Positions 1 to 10,783 of a stretch of DNA of 64,000 nt are shown in pieces. The stretch's first letter is position 1, and every line of letters starts with the position of its first letter. The translations under genes and the position numbers were made by a program. This DNA comes from Garcia nutans. Its lineage: Eukaryota > Streptophyta > Magnoliopsida > Malpighiales > Euphorbiaceae. The DNA lies in assembly GCA_947685225.1 (NCBI GenBank), contig CANTUV010000008.1:38561501-38625500 (forward strand), read 5' to 3'. The notes beneath the pieces are model-generated. The model saw nothing but the letters and a program-made list of their open reading frames with translations. It did no database searches and was not told the DNA's origin.

Positions 1-1866
1 CGTGCATTTGACCAAGTAAATGATTTTATTTTTGGCTGAAATTTTACAGAAAACTTATTTCATATGTTTACTAATTGCATGTAAAATTTCGTTAAAAAAT
101 TCATTCATTAGCTACCTCAAACAATTGCCACAAAAAGATCCAGAAAGCTGTCATTTTGGGACCATTTCGGCCCAAACATATGAAATACATAGGATAGTCT
201 ATTTTTCTTTTGCAAATCAATATGAAGGCTTCTTTAATAGTAAAGTGAAGATTCAAACACTTCCCTTTGACAACTTTTGCATGTTTAACTCAAATCAAAT
301 TAATTAAAGTCCAAAACAACTTACCAAATCAACTTGCCAAATTTTCTCAAAACATTTGGCTTCAATTAAATTTAAACAACCCAATTGCCATAAGAAATCA
401 AGAACATAACTCAAATATTTAATTTAAACTCAATCAATATATTTAAGCATCAATATCAAAACTTCCATAAACCAAAAATTGTAAGAAAAATAGAATTTCT
501 TTTATGGTAAAGCACCAAACCTTATTCTTTTACTTCCGCTTTTGCTTTTCCTCCTTCTCCTTCCTTAATCTTTGTTTTTCCTTCAAGAAATTCAAGAACA
601 CACCCTTAAACATAAACCTTAACAATTTATAATAATAAGCTATCCTCCATTTCTTTTCAAACGAAACCCTAATCTAACCTTATTAAACCTTAGAAACCTT
701 GATTCTTTCATTTAATTGATTAATATCATAACTACTTAAAATTTTCCCAAATCAACCATAAAAACCCTAATCTCCAATCTTCCAATAGTTATATAAATAC
801 CTAAAATTGATACTAGAATTGAATTCTACATACTTAAAAACCTTAAAACTTACCTTGAAAATCAAACTTGACAAAACTTTGAAATCTTTTTATGTTTTCC
901 TATGGTGGCCGAAACTTGGAAGTGGGAGAGAGAGAGTTTGTTCTTCATATCATGATATATATATAAGGGAAATGATGGTCACTTTTGGATGAATGATTGT
1001 TTTTAAAGCCAAATGTCCACACTTTTCTCTTTCTTCCTTATTATAACTTTTAAATGGCTAATTTTCATTAGCCCAATTGTCTCCTCCTTTTATTTATTTA
1101 AACACCCAAGCCCTTAAACTTTCTTTTAATTATATTTTGCCCCCTCCACCATCTTGTGTTGAAATTTCTATGGTCTAAGGTGTGAAAAGACCAAAATACC
1201 CTCTGGCGATTATTTGTTCATAACTTTTAACCCGTACAATTCCACGAGGCAAACTACGTATAGTTTTGATCCTCTCGACCTCTACTTTCTATTTTAAGGT
1301 CTATTTTAGTTTTCCAAGTCATTTTGAAAAATTACCAATAAGCCCTCATCTTTTTACAAAATTCCCTTTAGGTCCTTTCTTTGCTCGGGTGTTGCCCGGG
1401 CCCCGTCTCTACTGACGATCATTTCATATTTACCCCCTTAACGTCCTCTACTCACTCTTGTGATTATTTCCTACTTCAGATTCATGTATAATGACCAAAA
1501 TGTCCCTAGTCAAAATCCCCTATATCTTCCAAACCGTGCGTTTTCTGGAAAAAAACGTTACGCGTCGTTACGACCCAATTTTTTTCTATTTTCTATTTTT
1601 GGAATCTATTATGTGCACTATTAAGAACATCCAGTATGACTTTTGGAAATTACATTTACCTCCCAACAATTTTTGAAAATTACAGTCACCTCCCCAAAAC
1701 TTTTTGAAATTACAATCACCTCCCTAACACTTTGCATTTTTCTTCAATTAGGTCCCAGTGGTCCTATAGCCTTATCTGGGGCCGTTGTCAGGAATTATCT
1801 TCTCCTTTTCCCTTCTCTCACTATGTACGTGACTACTATGCATAAATGCGGTAGGCGTATGTGACA
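1..1866 (-). repeat. 3' LTR of element A (partial)
   Basis: Near-identical to 8694-10561, with single-base differences such as ACAG/ACCG near position 47. In element sense it begins TGTCACAT at 1866. It holds no gene: short open frames here recur unchanged in the other LTR and have no recognisable domain. The strand bias (G-poor on the plus strand) matches the other Tekay-type LTRs in element sense. Confidence 0.93.
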
Positions 1867-1880
1867 GTTCCTCCCTCATT
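1867..1880 (-). other. Polypurine tract of element A
   Basis: In element sense a purine run (AATGAGGGAGGAAC) abuts the LTR start TGTCAC at 1866, the usual site of plus-strand DNA priming. An 8-bp hairpin (1886-1904) lies directly upstream and overlaps the pol stop codon. Confidence 0.8.
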
Positions 1881-1883
1881 AAT

Positions 1884-3308
1884 TTAGGCTTCGTCCCGAA
1901 GCCTATCAGGTTGAAATAAATATGGGTACTGCTTCCTCATAGTTTCTTCACGTTCCCATGTAGCTTCTTCTACTTTGCGATTCCTCCAAAGCACTTTGAC
2001 CAATGGGATCTTCTTATTCCGCAATTCTTTGATTTCCCGTGCTAGGATTTCTACCGGCTCTTCCTCGTATGTCAGGTCAGGCTGAATCTTGATGTCTTGA
2101 GCTTGTATGATGTGGGTTGGATCTGAACGATACCTCCTTAGCATTGAAACATGGAAAACATCATGTATGTTACTTAATTCGGGTGGTAACGCCAACTGGT
2201 AAGGTACCGGACCTACCCATTTAATAATCTCATATGGTCCGATGAATCTAGGGCTTAGCTTGCCTTTTTGTTTAAATCGTAAGACTTTCTTCCAAGGAGA
2301 GACTTTGAGGAATACCCTATCACCGACCTCGAATTGTATGTCTTTCCTCTTTAGATCCGCGTATGATTTTTGCCTATCCGCCGCTGCTTTTAATCGGTCT
2401 CGAATGATCTCTATCTTTTCCTCAGTTTCATTAACTATATCTGGCCCCAACATCTTTTCTTCGCTCAATTCTGTCCAACAAACTGGAGTTCTGAATTTTC
2501 GACCATATAGTGCTTCATAAGGAGCCATTTGTATGCTGGATTGATAGCTGTTGTTATACGCGAATTCCATTAAGCTCAGGTTTTTGTCCCAGCTGCCTTT
2601 AAATTCTAAAACGCACGCCCTCAGCATATCTTCCAAAACTTGAATTACTCTTTCCGACTGTCTATCTTTCTGGGCATGGAATGTTGTACTGTGGTACGTT
2701 CGAGTCCCAAGGGTTGTTTGGAATTTTTGCCAAAATTTTGACGTAAAGCGTGGATCTCGATCTGATATGATTGAAGTTGGAACTCCATGGAGACGTACGA
2801 TCTCCTTGATGTACAAGTCTGCCAACTTGTCTAGCGAGTAATCCACACGTACTGGTAAGAAATGAGCAGACTTAGTAAGTCGATCCATGATTACCCAGAT
2901 CGCATCATGTTTGTTCCTAGTCATAGGCAATCCTATGACAAAATCCATAGTAATACGATCCCATTTCCAGGTTGGAATCGTGATAAGTTGTAGTAGTCCT
3001 GACGGTAGTTGATGTTCTGCTTTCACTTGCTGACAGGTTAGACACTTTGTCACGTGATTCATGATGTCTCTTTTCATTCCTGGCCACCAGTAATACTCCT
3101 TCAAGTCGTGGTACATTTTTGTTGCTCCCGGATGCATTGTGTAAGGACTGTTATGAGCTTCTTGCAAAATCTATTTCTTCAGCTCCTTGGACTTAGGTAC
3201 CACCATTCTCTTTTTGTAGTATAGGATACCATCAGGACGAATTTGATAGTCTCTTGAAGAGTGTTCCTGCGCCTGTTGACTACACTTCTTCACTTGTTCA
3301 TCTTCCCT
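1884..3308 (-). pseudogene. pol: Element A pol: integrase plus chromodomain (start broken)
   Basis: Integrase inserts the cDNA; the C-terminal chromodomain is thought to guide chromoviruses to marked chromatin (family knowledge). The main open stretch is 427 codons (3167-1884). The H2C2 zinc site is visible near residues 5-45 (final CLTC). The D,D,E core is at about D75 (MDFVIGLP), D136 (ISDRDPRF) and E172 (QSERVIQ). The usual P-Q-T-D-G just before the last Glu reads A-Q-K-D-R, a probable decay change. The chromodomain is near residues 350-412 (VLWRN, EEATWE, YPYLF). In-frame TAG stops at 3309-3311 and 3171-3173 separate it from RNase H in the same frame. The product is therefore not expressed intact, although the core residues remain. 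Confidence 0.93.
1886..1904 (-). promoter_or_regulatory. Pre-PPT hairpin of element A
   Basis: Arms AGGCTTCG (1886-1893) and CGAAGCCT (1897-1904) pair perfectly over 8 bp around a 3-base loop, about 6-8 bases before the PPT in element sense. It spans the last codons of the integrase frame (stop at 1884-1886). Elements B and E and the Athila element have the same layout with different arm sequences. Confidence 0.65.
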
Positions 3309-3855
3309 CTAAGCCTCACATATGTGTTGATGTAAGTTAGGTCGCATGTGCATTTCTGCAAGCATAGCTCCATCTTCTGTGGGCTTTAATTCTACCCTTA
3401 TAGCACGTAGCGCTTGCATTGATTTCCTACTAAGTGCATCTGCTATGACAATTGCTTTGCCCGGGTGATAGTTAATCATATAGTCGTAGTTGGCTAGCAA
3501 TTGCATCCATTTTCGCTGTCGCAGGTTTAAGTCTTTCTGCGTGGGCAAATACTTCAGGCTTTGATGATCCGTATAAATGTAACACTTTTCCCCGTATAAG
3601 TAGTGCCTCCATGTCTTGAAGGCCAAAATAATCACTGCTAGTTCTAAGTCATGCGTGGGATAATTCCTTTCATGTGGCTTGAGCTGTCGAGAGACTTGCC
3701 CTCCTGCATCAATACGCAACCTAACTCGATCTGGGATGCATCGCTATAAATCACAAAATCTTTTCCTGATTCGAGTTGTGTAAGAATGGGTGCTTCAGTA
3801 AGTTTTTGCTTCAGCCTTTCAAAACTCCGTTGCCAAGTGTCGGTCCACTGGAATT
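3309..3855 (-). pseudogene. pol: Element A pol: RNase H region with frameshifts
   Basis: Encodes RNase H, which removes the RNA template strand. Recognisable pieces are YSDASQ near 3740, then the open run 3719-3309 with ERNYPTHDLEL, YTDHQSLKYL, QRKWMQLL and YHPGKA..ADALSR, typical of Ty3 RNase H. The frame changes twice: once near 3855, where the RT connection runs into a stop at 3811, and once near 3720-3700, where a short in-frame segment before SRQLKPHERN is lost. The last block ends at the TAG at 3309-3311. The order fits the surrounding RT and integrase pieces. Confidence 0.88.
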
Positions 3856-5451
3856 GGCATTCTTCTGAAGTAGCTTGGTCATAGGTGCGACGATCATGGA
3901 AAACCCTTTGACGAATCTCCGATAATATCCTGCTAACCCCAAGAAACTACGGACTTCCGTTACTGTCTTAGGTGGTTTCCATTCCAATACTGCTTCTATT
4001 TTCTTGGGATCGACCCTTATTCCTTCTACTGATACAATATGTCCCAAGAAGGCTACTTCTTCCAACCAAAATTCGCATTTGCTGAATTTAGCGTATAACT
4101 GCTTTTCTCATAGGGTTTGTAAAACAATCCTAAGGTGACGATCATGGTCCTCTTGATTCTTTGAATACACCAATATGTCGTCAATGAATACAACCACGAA
4201 CTGATCCAAATACGGGTGGAAGATTCTATTCATCAAATCCATGAATACTGCAGGTGCATTCGTTAATCCGAAAGGCATAACGATGAATTCATAACATCCA
4301 TAGTGAGTTCTGAATGCGGTTTTTGGTATGTCTTCATCTTTGATCCCTAATTGATGATAACCTGATCGTAGATCAATTTTTGAAAAGACTCCAGCACCTT
4401 TGAGTTGATCAAACAGATCGTCTATGCGAGGTAGCGGATACTTGTTCTTGATGGTAAGCTTATTGAGTTGACGGTAATCTACACACAACCTTAAGGATCC
4501 GTCTTTCTTTTTCACGAACAATATTGGCGCTCCCCATGGTGACACGCTTGGCCTAATGAATCCCTTATCTAAAAGTTCCTGTAGCTGTACCTTTAGTTCT
4601 TTTAGCTCTGCTAGCACCATTCGATAAGGTGCGATGGATACTGGTACAGCTCCCGGGTACACGTCTATGGTGAATTCCACCTCTCGTTTAGGTGGTAATC
4701 TGGGTAAATCATCAGGAAATACGTCGAGGAAATCACGCACAGTAGGTATATCTTGTAGCTTTGGTGCCTCTTCTTTCGCTCCTAATGCGCATACCAGGTA
4801 TGCCTCGCAGCCTTTTTGAACTAACCTCTTAGCCGTCATGGCGGAAATGATGTTAGTTAGATAGTCCTTCCTCTTTCCCACTAAGGTCACTTCGTCGCCA
4901 TCTGCAGTATGCAGAGTAACTCTCTTCCGTTTACAGTCAACCAGTGCATCGTGTTTGGCCAACCAATCCATCCCAAGAATAACGTCGAATTCTTGAAATG
5001 GTAGTTCAAATAAGTCTCCCCGAAAGATATGTCCGTGTATCTCCATGGGGCAATCTTTCACTACCTTCCTCGTAATCACCTCACTCCCTAATGGGCTAGT
5101 AACTAATATTCCCTCTTCCTCTAGTTCTACATTTAGGTTCCCAAGTTTTTCATTTTTCGTGCCTATATATGAATGGGAAGAACCTGGATCTATTAAAATG
5201 TAAAGCGGAACTCCAAACATAGACAACTGACCTGCAATCACGTCTAGCGCTTCTTCATCTTCTCGCCCCCTCATGGCATACATTCTAGCAGGAGCCCTCG
5301 CTTCTGGTCGATTCACCGTCTCAGATTGTATACGTGATGGATTTTCATTCCTACCTCTGCCTCGGCCTCGACCTACTGCCGCTTGAGATCCCTCAGTATC
5401 CCTAGGCTGATTCTGCATTCGCTGGGGACACTCTCGCATAAGGTGGTCCAA
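3811..5451 (-). pseudogene. pol: Element A pol: zinc-knuckle tail, protease and reverse transcriptase
   Basis: The open run 5451-4108 (447 codons) holds the end of the gag zinc knuckle, the aspartic protease with its catalytic Asp near residue 88 (LIDPGSSHSY), the connecting LGMDWL motif, and the reverse transcriptase with YRQLNKLTIKNKYPLPRID, DLRSGYHQL, MPFGLTNAP and the catalytic FIDD at about 422-425. A TGA at 4108-4110 interrupts the frame (C-to-T type change at a usually conserved Arg). It continues in the same frame to 3811 with the LGHIVS...FLGLAGYYRRF motif. The full CX2CX4HX4C zinc knuckle is readable just upstream, at about 5478-5437 in the same frame. Confidence 0.93.
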
Positions 5452-5721
5452 AGATCCACATATATAGCATGCAAATGTCCGACCCCAACATTCTCCCGGG
5501 TGACGGCGTTTGCATTAATCACATCATGGATTAGTATTTTCGCCTTCATTACCTCTCGAACCGGTCGAAAAGTTACCTCCGCTTCGGTTGAATCCTCTTC
5601 CTTGCCCTCTTCCGGATCGTCCGGTACTAACGACTGAGGTGGCTTGGCTTGGGCCATTGCGATTCGATCCCTAACTGTAAACTCGGCGTTGACCGCCTCC
5701 CGTGGAAGCACTACCTCGAAA

Positions 5722-6561
5722 TCACTTCCTTGATGATTGGTAATTTCCTGAATAGTTTTGGGTACCTCTCCTCTGTTTCATCTTCTGTCTTCTATTCTGC
5801 TCATCATACTGACATTGCTCTACTTCCAGAGCCCTAGTGACCAACTCGGAAAATTCCTTGATATTAGCAGCAATTAGTTGCATCCTAATCTCATTATTCA
5901 AACCATCTTGGAACTGCTTACACCTATCATGTTCGTCTTCAATTGTCTTCTTGGCATACCTACTCAGCCTAGTAAATTCCCTCTCGTATTCGGCAACGGT
6001 AAGTCGATCTTGCTTTAAGTGTAGAAACTCCTTTTTCCTGGCATCTAGATATGCCTTTGATATAAACTTCCTCTTGAACTCATTCACAAAGAAATCCCAT
6101 GCTCTCTGTTCCAGTGGAACTCGTTGTTGAACTGTGTCCCACCATATATATGCTTCTTCCACTAATAGGGAAGTAGCACATATCACTCGCTCTTCTGGCG
6201 TACACCGTAACTGATCTAAGGCTCGTACCGTCCCTTCTAGCCAATATTCGGCTGTAGAAGAATCATCGTCCCTTTGGGCCCTAAACTCCTTCGCCCTGTA
6301 CTTCCTTATCTTTTTGATCGGGGGTTTTCTTTCCCCTCCTACAGCAAGTACTGGTATGGGCGCTGGCACTGGTGGTGGTGCTGGGGCGGCACCGGCTATC
6401 TGCTGTAATACGGTAGCCATTTGTTGCAACATTTTGTTAGGAAGATGAGCATCAGCTGGTGGTTGCTCCGATGCAGGTATCTCTGATACATGCATTTCTA
6501 CAGTTCGGGAGGCCTGAGACTCGACCTCCTCTTCTATATCACGCTGCGCTACTCGCGACAT
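5722..6561 (-). pseudogene. gag: Element A gag, N-terminal and capsid part
   Basis: Structural capsid protein. The 279-codon run starts at ATG 6561 and has a Pro/Ala-rich stretch near residues 55-75, then the Ty3 gag core (ATSLLVEEAYIWW, FFVNEFKRKFI, RKKEFLHLKQ, TVAEYEREFTRLSRYA), ending in a basic tail. It shares one reading frame with the downstream zinc knuckle and protease. Between them, 5724 to about 5500, four in-frame stops occur (TGA, TAG, TGA, TAA) across a Gly/Arg/Ser-rich linker. The original gag-pol was therefore probably a single frame, and the copy is inactive through point mutations. Confidence 0.92.
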
Positions 6562-6868
6562 CTAAAGAATAGAGCAAAACATATACAATCCCATTATCAG
6601 TAATGACCCAGACCAACAGCATTATATTACCCTAGGTGGAATGTATATAAAGATAAAAACTCTTAAATAACACATATACAACACAGCTTTTATTTATTTC
6701 CAAGCAAAAGTATTTACATTACTAGGAAGCCCTTATGTACATTCCAAAATTTAGGACTCCTTACTACTATATCATCATATCATACTACCATACAATATTT
6801 ACACAATACCCCGATGTCACCTATGTGCATAACCCAAAGAAGCTCCAAAAAGCAACACATCTCGAAGC
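6562..6868 (-). other. Leader between small ORF and gag (element A)
   Basis: About 300 AT-rich bases with no open frame of note and no recognisable motif. It separates the leader ORF from the gag start. Confidence 0.6.
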
Positions 6869-7306
6869 TCAGTGAGTAGGTGCCCTAGGTGAGGTGGCAC
6901 TGTCAGACAAATACTCTTCTATCTCAGGGTCAAACTCTAGGTCATGCGATGCTTCACCAGGTAAGTACTGGCCTAGCTCCTGGACCCTCTCCTGCAAAGC
7001 ACGAATCTCTCTATGTGCTACCCCGAGACTCCTATAGGCACTATCAAACTCCACTCTATGACTGAGCCTGTCCTCCTTTAACATCTGCACATCTCTTATC
7101 AAGGAGGTGATCATCTCATCTTTTGATCTCAGGTCTTCACGATCCTGTATACTTCGATCTGCCAAAATTTCTAGGGTATCATCTTTCTCCTGCACTATCT
7201 GTTTTAGCCTCTCTACTTCCATCCTCAGCTGCCTCATCTCATCATTTCGATCACCCATAATTACTCCAGTTATCATTAGAATAAAATCACTAATACTACT
7301 ACACAC
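6869..7306 (-). CDS. Leader ORF of element A, predicted coiled-coil protein of unknown function
   Basis: 145 codons between the PBS and gag. Two starts are possible: the first Met, or Met17 (MGDRNDEMRQL), which gives a cleaner acidic/basic start. From about residue 20 to 120 the sequence is rich in Glu, Lys, Arg, Leu and Ile in heptad-like spacing (for example RMEVERLKQIVQEKDD), so a long coiled coil is likely. The tail is acidic (DPEIEEYLSDS). It has no zinc knuckle or enzyme motif. The frame is intact while the neighbouring gag-pol has about nine lesions in 4.7 kb, but 435 bases could stay open by chance. It may be an accessory gag-like or RNA/protein-binding product; the function is unknown. 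Confidence 0.55.
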   Translation of the reverse strand: MCSSISDFILMITGVIMGDRNDEMRQLRMEVERLKQIVQEKDDTLEILADRSIQDREDLRSKDEMITSLIRDVQMLKEDRLSHRVEFDSAYRSLGVAHREIRALQERVQELGQYLPGEASHDLEFDPEIEEYLSDSATSPRAPTH

Positions 7307-7401
7307 ATGTATAGTTACATAATTAGAACCCCTAACCTAACCCTATGTGTCATACCTTTAAGGTTTAGTTCAACTAACTACCCAGAACCGGCTAAACCGG
7401 A

Positions 7402-7413
7402 GCTCTGATACCA
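7402..7413 (-). other. Primer binding site of element A (initiator tRNA-Met type)
   Basis: In element sense TGGTATCAGAGC lies five bases inside the 5' LTR end (7419). It is complementary to the 3' end of plant initiator tRNA-Met, as is usual for chromoviruses. Confidence 0.9.
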
Positions 7414-7900
7414 AAAATTGTAACACCCCTTCCTGGCCTACAAGTGTAAGCCGAGTAGAGGTACCACACTATCCTAATGTTGCTACCAATTTTACTTAGT
7501 CAAATTTTAGTTCTGATTTTACAGAAATTTTGCCAGAGTTTCACCTAGAAATTTGGGTCGCAAGTGTCGACAAAACTGGTTTTTCTGATTTTTTGAAAAC
7601 ATTTTTTTTACACAAACCAGTGTGAGTACAATCAGTTTCAATACACTCCTAATGAATCCACCTTATACCCTCAACTACAAACCTGCAAGAAGAGTTCACA
7701 CTTCTAATACAAAATAAAGTAGAGGTTTATTATTATTACATACTACTAACGTACAGTATAACATAGTAATTCTCAAACTTATATATATACATATACATGC
7801 CACAACTAGCTAACTCATAATGGAAACTAAAAGATCTACCCTGAGATATGCTTTGGGTCTGGTCGTCGCTTTCCAAGAATTTGCTACTGCTCCGAACCTA

Positions 7901-7941
7901 CGAGTCAAGGAAAACTTAACTCGCTGAGCGGTGTCGCTCAG
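7901..7941 (-). promoter_or_regulatory. Two-hairpin block near 3' end of LTR A
   Basis: Hairpin 1 pairs CTGAGCG (7924-7930) with CGCTCAG (7935-7941) around a 4-base loop. Hairpin 2 pairs CGAGT (7901-7905) with ACTCG (7919-7923) and AAG with CTT, with one mismatch. The same order of hairpins with different arm bases is found in LTRs B, C, D and E. Possible RNA structure in the R/U5 part of the transcript. Confidence 0.65.
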
Positions 7942-8177
7942 TGGGTACTTTACCAATAAAAATAAAAGTGACATATGAAAGTGTTTGAAATAAAAGGAAA
8001 TAATTAAATCATAATTTAACCAACCTTCAACCAATAGAAATTATTGTACATTGAGTGTGATATGCTTCCAATAATGTAAAACCACAATTCAAACTTATTT
8101 TGCATTACATAGTTTAACGAAAAATGTGACTTTGGCTCAGGCTCTACTGGTATATAGGGAACCATAGTGATAAGGCA

Positions 8178-8299
8178 GTGGCCCTCACCACAGTAACATA
8201 GGTGGCCCTCACCACCGATATCAGATCACAGGAATGGCCCTCACCATCCTAGTTATAACCAATGGGCCTCCCCATTGGCTTCAGTGGCCTCACCACTGA
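8178..8299 (-). repeat. Array of five mini-hairpins in LTR A
   Basis: Five consecutive inverted repeats with a common loop of CCCTCA, CCTCA or CCTC (plus strand) but different arms: GTGG/CCAC (8178-8191), GGTGG/CCACC (8201-8216), ATGG/CCAT (8234-8247), CCAATGGG/CCCATTGG (8259-8278) and TCAGTGG/CCACTGA (8281-8299). Arms change in a paired way between units. The matching part of the left LTR lies outside the window. Confidence 0.75.
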
Positions 8300-10561
8300 A
8301 TAAAATATCATATCACAATAATGAGCAGTACTGCATGCGTTAGTATAGTGCATCATACCCTTATCTACCACTCCCACTATCCAGTAGAGCATAAAGATTT
8401 AAATGATTCACTTTAAGTCTCAAACTTCATTTTAGAATGATTCGAGAAGTCATTTTAATTCCCATCGCATTTTGCCATTTATGCCGCGCACCACATTCTT
8501 TAGTCAAACCATTACCCTTTTTCACATATTTAATATCCACAGTAAACATATTAAACATTTCAAAGCATTCCTCAAAAGATCACAAATTGACCAAATGAAT
8601 AGTGTCATGGCACGAAAAATCGGCAACGCAAAATGGCATGACCAAATGAATAGTAAAATCTGGGTTTTCGTCAAAATTTCAGTCCCCTTCAGTCGTGCAT
8701 TTGACCAAGTAAATGATTTTATTTTTGGCTGAAATTTTACCGAAAACTTATTTCATATGTTGACTAATTGCATGTAAAATTGCGTTAAAAAATTCATTCA
8801 TTAGCTACCTCAAACAATTGCCACAAAAAGATCCAGAAAGCTGTCATTTTGGGACCATTTCAGCCCAAACACATGAAATACATAGGATAGTTTATTTTTC
8901 TTTTGCAAATCAATATGAAGGCTTCTTTAATAGTAAAGTGAAGATTCAAACACTTCCCTTTGACAACCTTTGCATGTATAACTCAAATCAAACTAATTAA
9001 AGTCCAAAACAACTTACCAAATCAACTTGCCAAATTTTCTCAAAACATTTGGTTTCAATTAAATTTAAACAACCCAATTGCCATAAGAAATCAAGAACAT
9101 AACTCAAATATTTAATTTAAACTCAATCAATATATTTAAGCATCAATATCAAAACTTCCATAAACCAAAGTTTGTAAGAAAAATAGAATTTCTTTTATGG
9201 TAAAGCACCAAACCTTATTCTTTTACTTCCCCTTTTGCTTTTCCTCCTTCTCCTTCCTTAATCTTTGTTTTTCCTTCATGAAATTCAAGAACACATCCTT
9301 AAACATAAACCTTAACAATTTAGAATAATAAGCTATCCTCCATTTCTTTTCAAACGAAACCATAATCTAACCTTATTAAACCTTAGAAACCTTGATTCTT
9401 TCATTTATTTGATTAATATCATAACTACTTAAAATTTTCCCAAATCCACCAATAAAACCCTAATCTCCAATCTTCCAATAGTTATATAAATACCTAAAAT
9501 TGATACTAGAATTGAATTCTACATACTCGAAAACCTTAAAACTTACCTTGAAAATCAAACTTGACAAAACTTTGAAATCTTTTGATGTTTTCCTATAGTG
9601 GCCGAAACATGGAAGTGGGAGAGAGAGAGTTTATTCTTCATATCCTAATATATATATATAAGGGAAATGATGGTCACTTTTGGATGAATGATTGTTTTTA
9701 AAGCCAAATGTCTACACTTTTCTCTTTCTTCTTTATTATAACTTTTAAATGGCTAATTTTCGTTAGCCCAATTGTCTCCTCCTTTTATTAATTTAAAAAC
9801 CCAAGCCCTTAAACTTTCTTTTAATTATATTTTGCCCCCTCCACCATCTTGTGTTGAAATTTCTATGGTCTAAGGTGTGAAAAGACCAAAATACCCTCTG
9901 GCGATTATTTGTTCGTAACTTTTAATCCGTACAATTTCACGAGGCAAACTACGTATTGTTTTGATCCTCTCGACCTCTACTTTCTATTTTTAAGGTCTAT
10001 TTTTAGTTTCCAAGTCATTTTAAAAAATTACCAATAAGCCCTCGACTTTTTACAAAATTCCCTTTAGGTCCTTTCTTTGCTCGGGTGTTGCCCGGGCCCC
10101 GTCTCTACTGACGATCATTTCATATTTACCCCCTTAACGTCCTGTACTCACTCTTGTGTTTATTTCCTACTTCGGATTCATGTATAATGACCAAAATGTC
10201 CCTAGTCAAAATCCCCTATATCTTCCAAACCGTGTGTTTTCTGGAAAAATCGTTACGCGTCGTTGTGACCCGATTTTTCTCTATTTTTCATTTTTGGAAT
10301 CTGTTATGTGCACTATTAAGAACATCCAGTACGACTTTTGAAAATTACATTTACCTCCCCAAAACTTTTGAAAATTACAGTCACCTCCCCAAAACTTTTT
10401 GAAATTACAATCACCTCCCTAACACTTTGCATTTTTCTTCAATTAGGTCCCAGTGGTCCTACAACCTTATCTGGGGCTGTTGTCAAGAATTATCTTCTCC
10501 TTTCCCCTTCTCTCACTGTGTACGTGACTACTATGCATAAATACGGTAGGCGGATGTGACA

Positions 10562-10783
10562 TGTTGTGAATGCAAAAATGAGATATGTGTAATAATGAAA
10601 TGAATTGATATTGATAAAATGAGAAAAATGAGAAAGATGTGAAGATTCTTTGGAAGATTCATGTTAAGGAAGAGGCAACTTGGGAGAATGAGCAAATGAT
10701 GCGAGACCAGTATCCCAAACTATTTCAAATTTGAAATCAGGTAATTTCGAGGACGAAATTTGTTTATAGAGGGGGGGGGGAAT
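10562..10783 (+). pseudogene. pol: Element B: pol tail (chromodomain end) and polypurine tract
   Basis: The frame 10642-10734 reads the last 30 codons of a chromovirus integrase (KILW.., KEEATWENEQMM, YPKLF) and stops at 10732-10734. The 80 bases before it are A/G-rich and unreadable. A perfect pre-PPT hairpin follows (AATTTCG/CGAAATT, 10743-10760), then a G-rich polypurine tract (about 10769-10782), then the LTR start at 10784. The rest of element B lies beyond element A, left of the window. Confidence 0.85.
10743..10760 (+). promoter_or_regulatory. Pre-PPT hairpin of element B
   Basis: Arms AATTTCG (10743-10749) and CGAAATT (10754-10760) pair over 7 bp around the loop AGGA, nine bases before the G-run PPT. 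The same hairpin stands in element E (62674-62691). Confidence 0.7.

Larger units (their letters stand above)
1..10561 (-). mobile_element. Element A: Ty3 Tekay-type chromovirus, left end outside window
   Basis: Long LTR retrotransposon read on the minus strand. Order in element sense: 5' LTR (7419-10561), PBS, leader with an extra ORF, gag, protease, reverse transcriptase, RNase H, integrase with C-terminal chromodomain, PPT, 3' LTR (1866 down to 1, cut by the window). Position 1 aligns with position 8694, so about 1.28 kb of the 3' LTR is missing. The two LTR copies differ by about 9 of the first 310 aligned bases, a fairly recent insertion. Integrase before the LTR, a chromodomain and an initiator-Met-type PBS place it in the chromoviruses; the 3.1 kb LTRs favour the Tekay/Del clade (inference). 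The right flank is the pol tail of element B, so A probably inserted into B. Confidence 0.93.
7419..10561 (-). repeat. 5' LTR of element A (complete, 3143 bp)
   Basis: In element sense it runs from TGTCACATCC at 10561 to GGGTGTTACA at 7419, TG...CA ends. The last 1.87 kb toward 10561 matches the left copy. A TATA-rich stretch (9646-9662, repeated near 953-965) may be the promoter core. It contains a five-hairpin array (8178-8299) and a two-hairpin block (7901-7941), listed separately. No protein-coding content is apparent. Confidence 0.93.
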
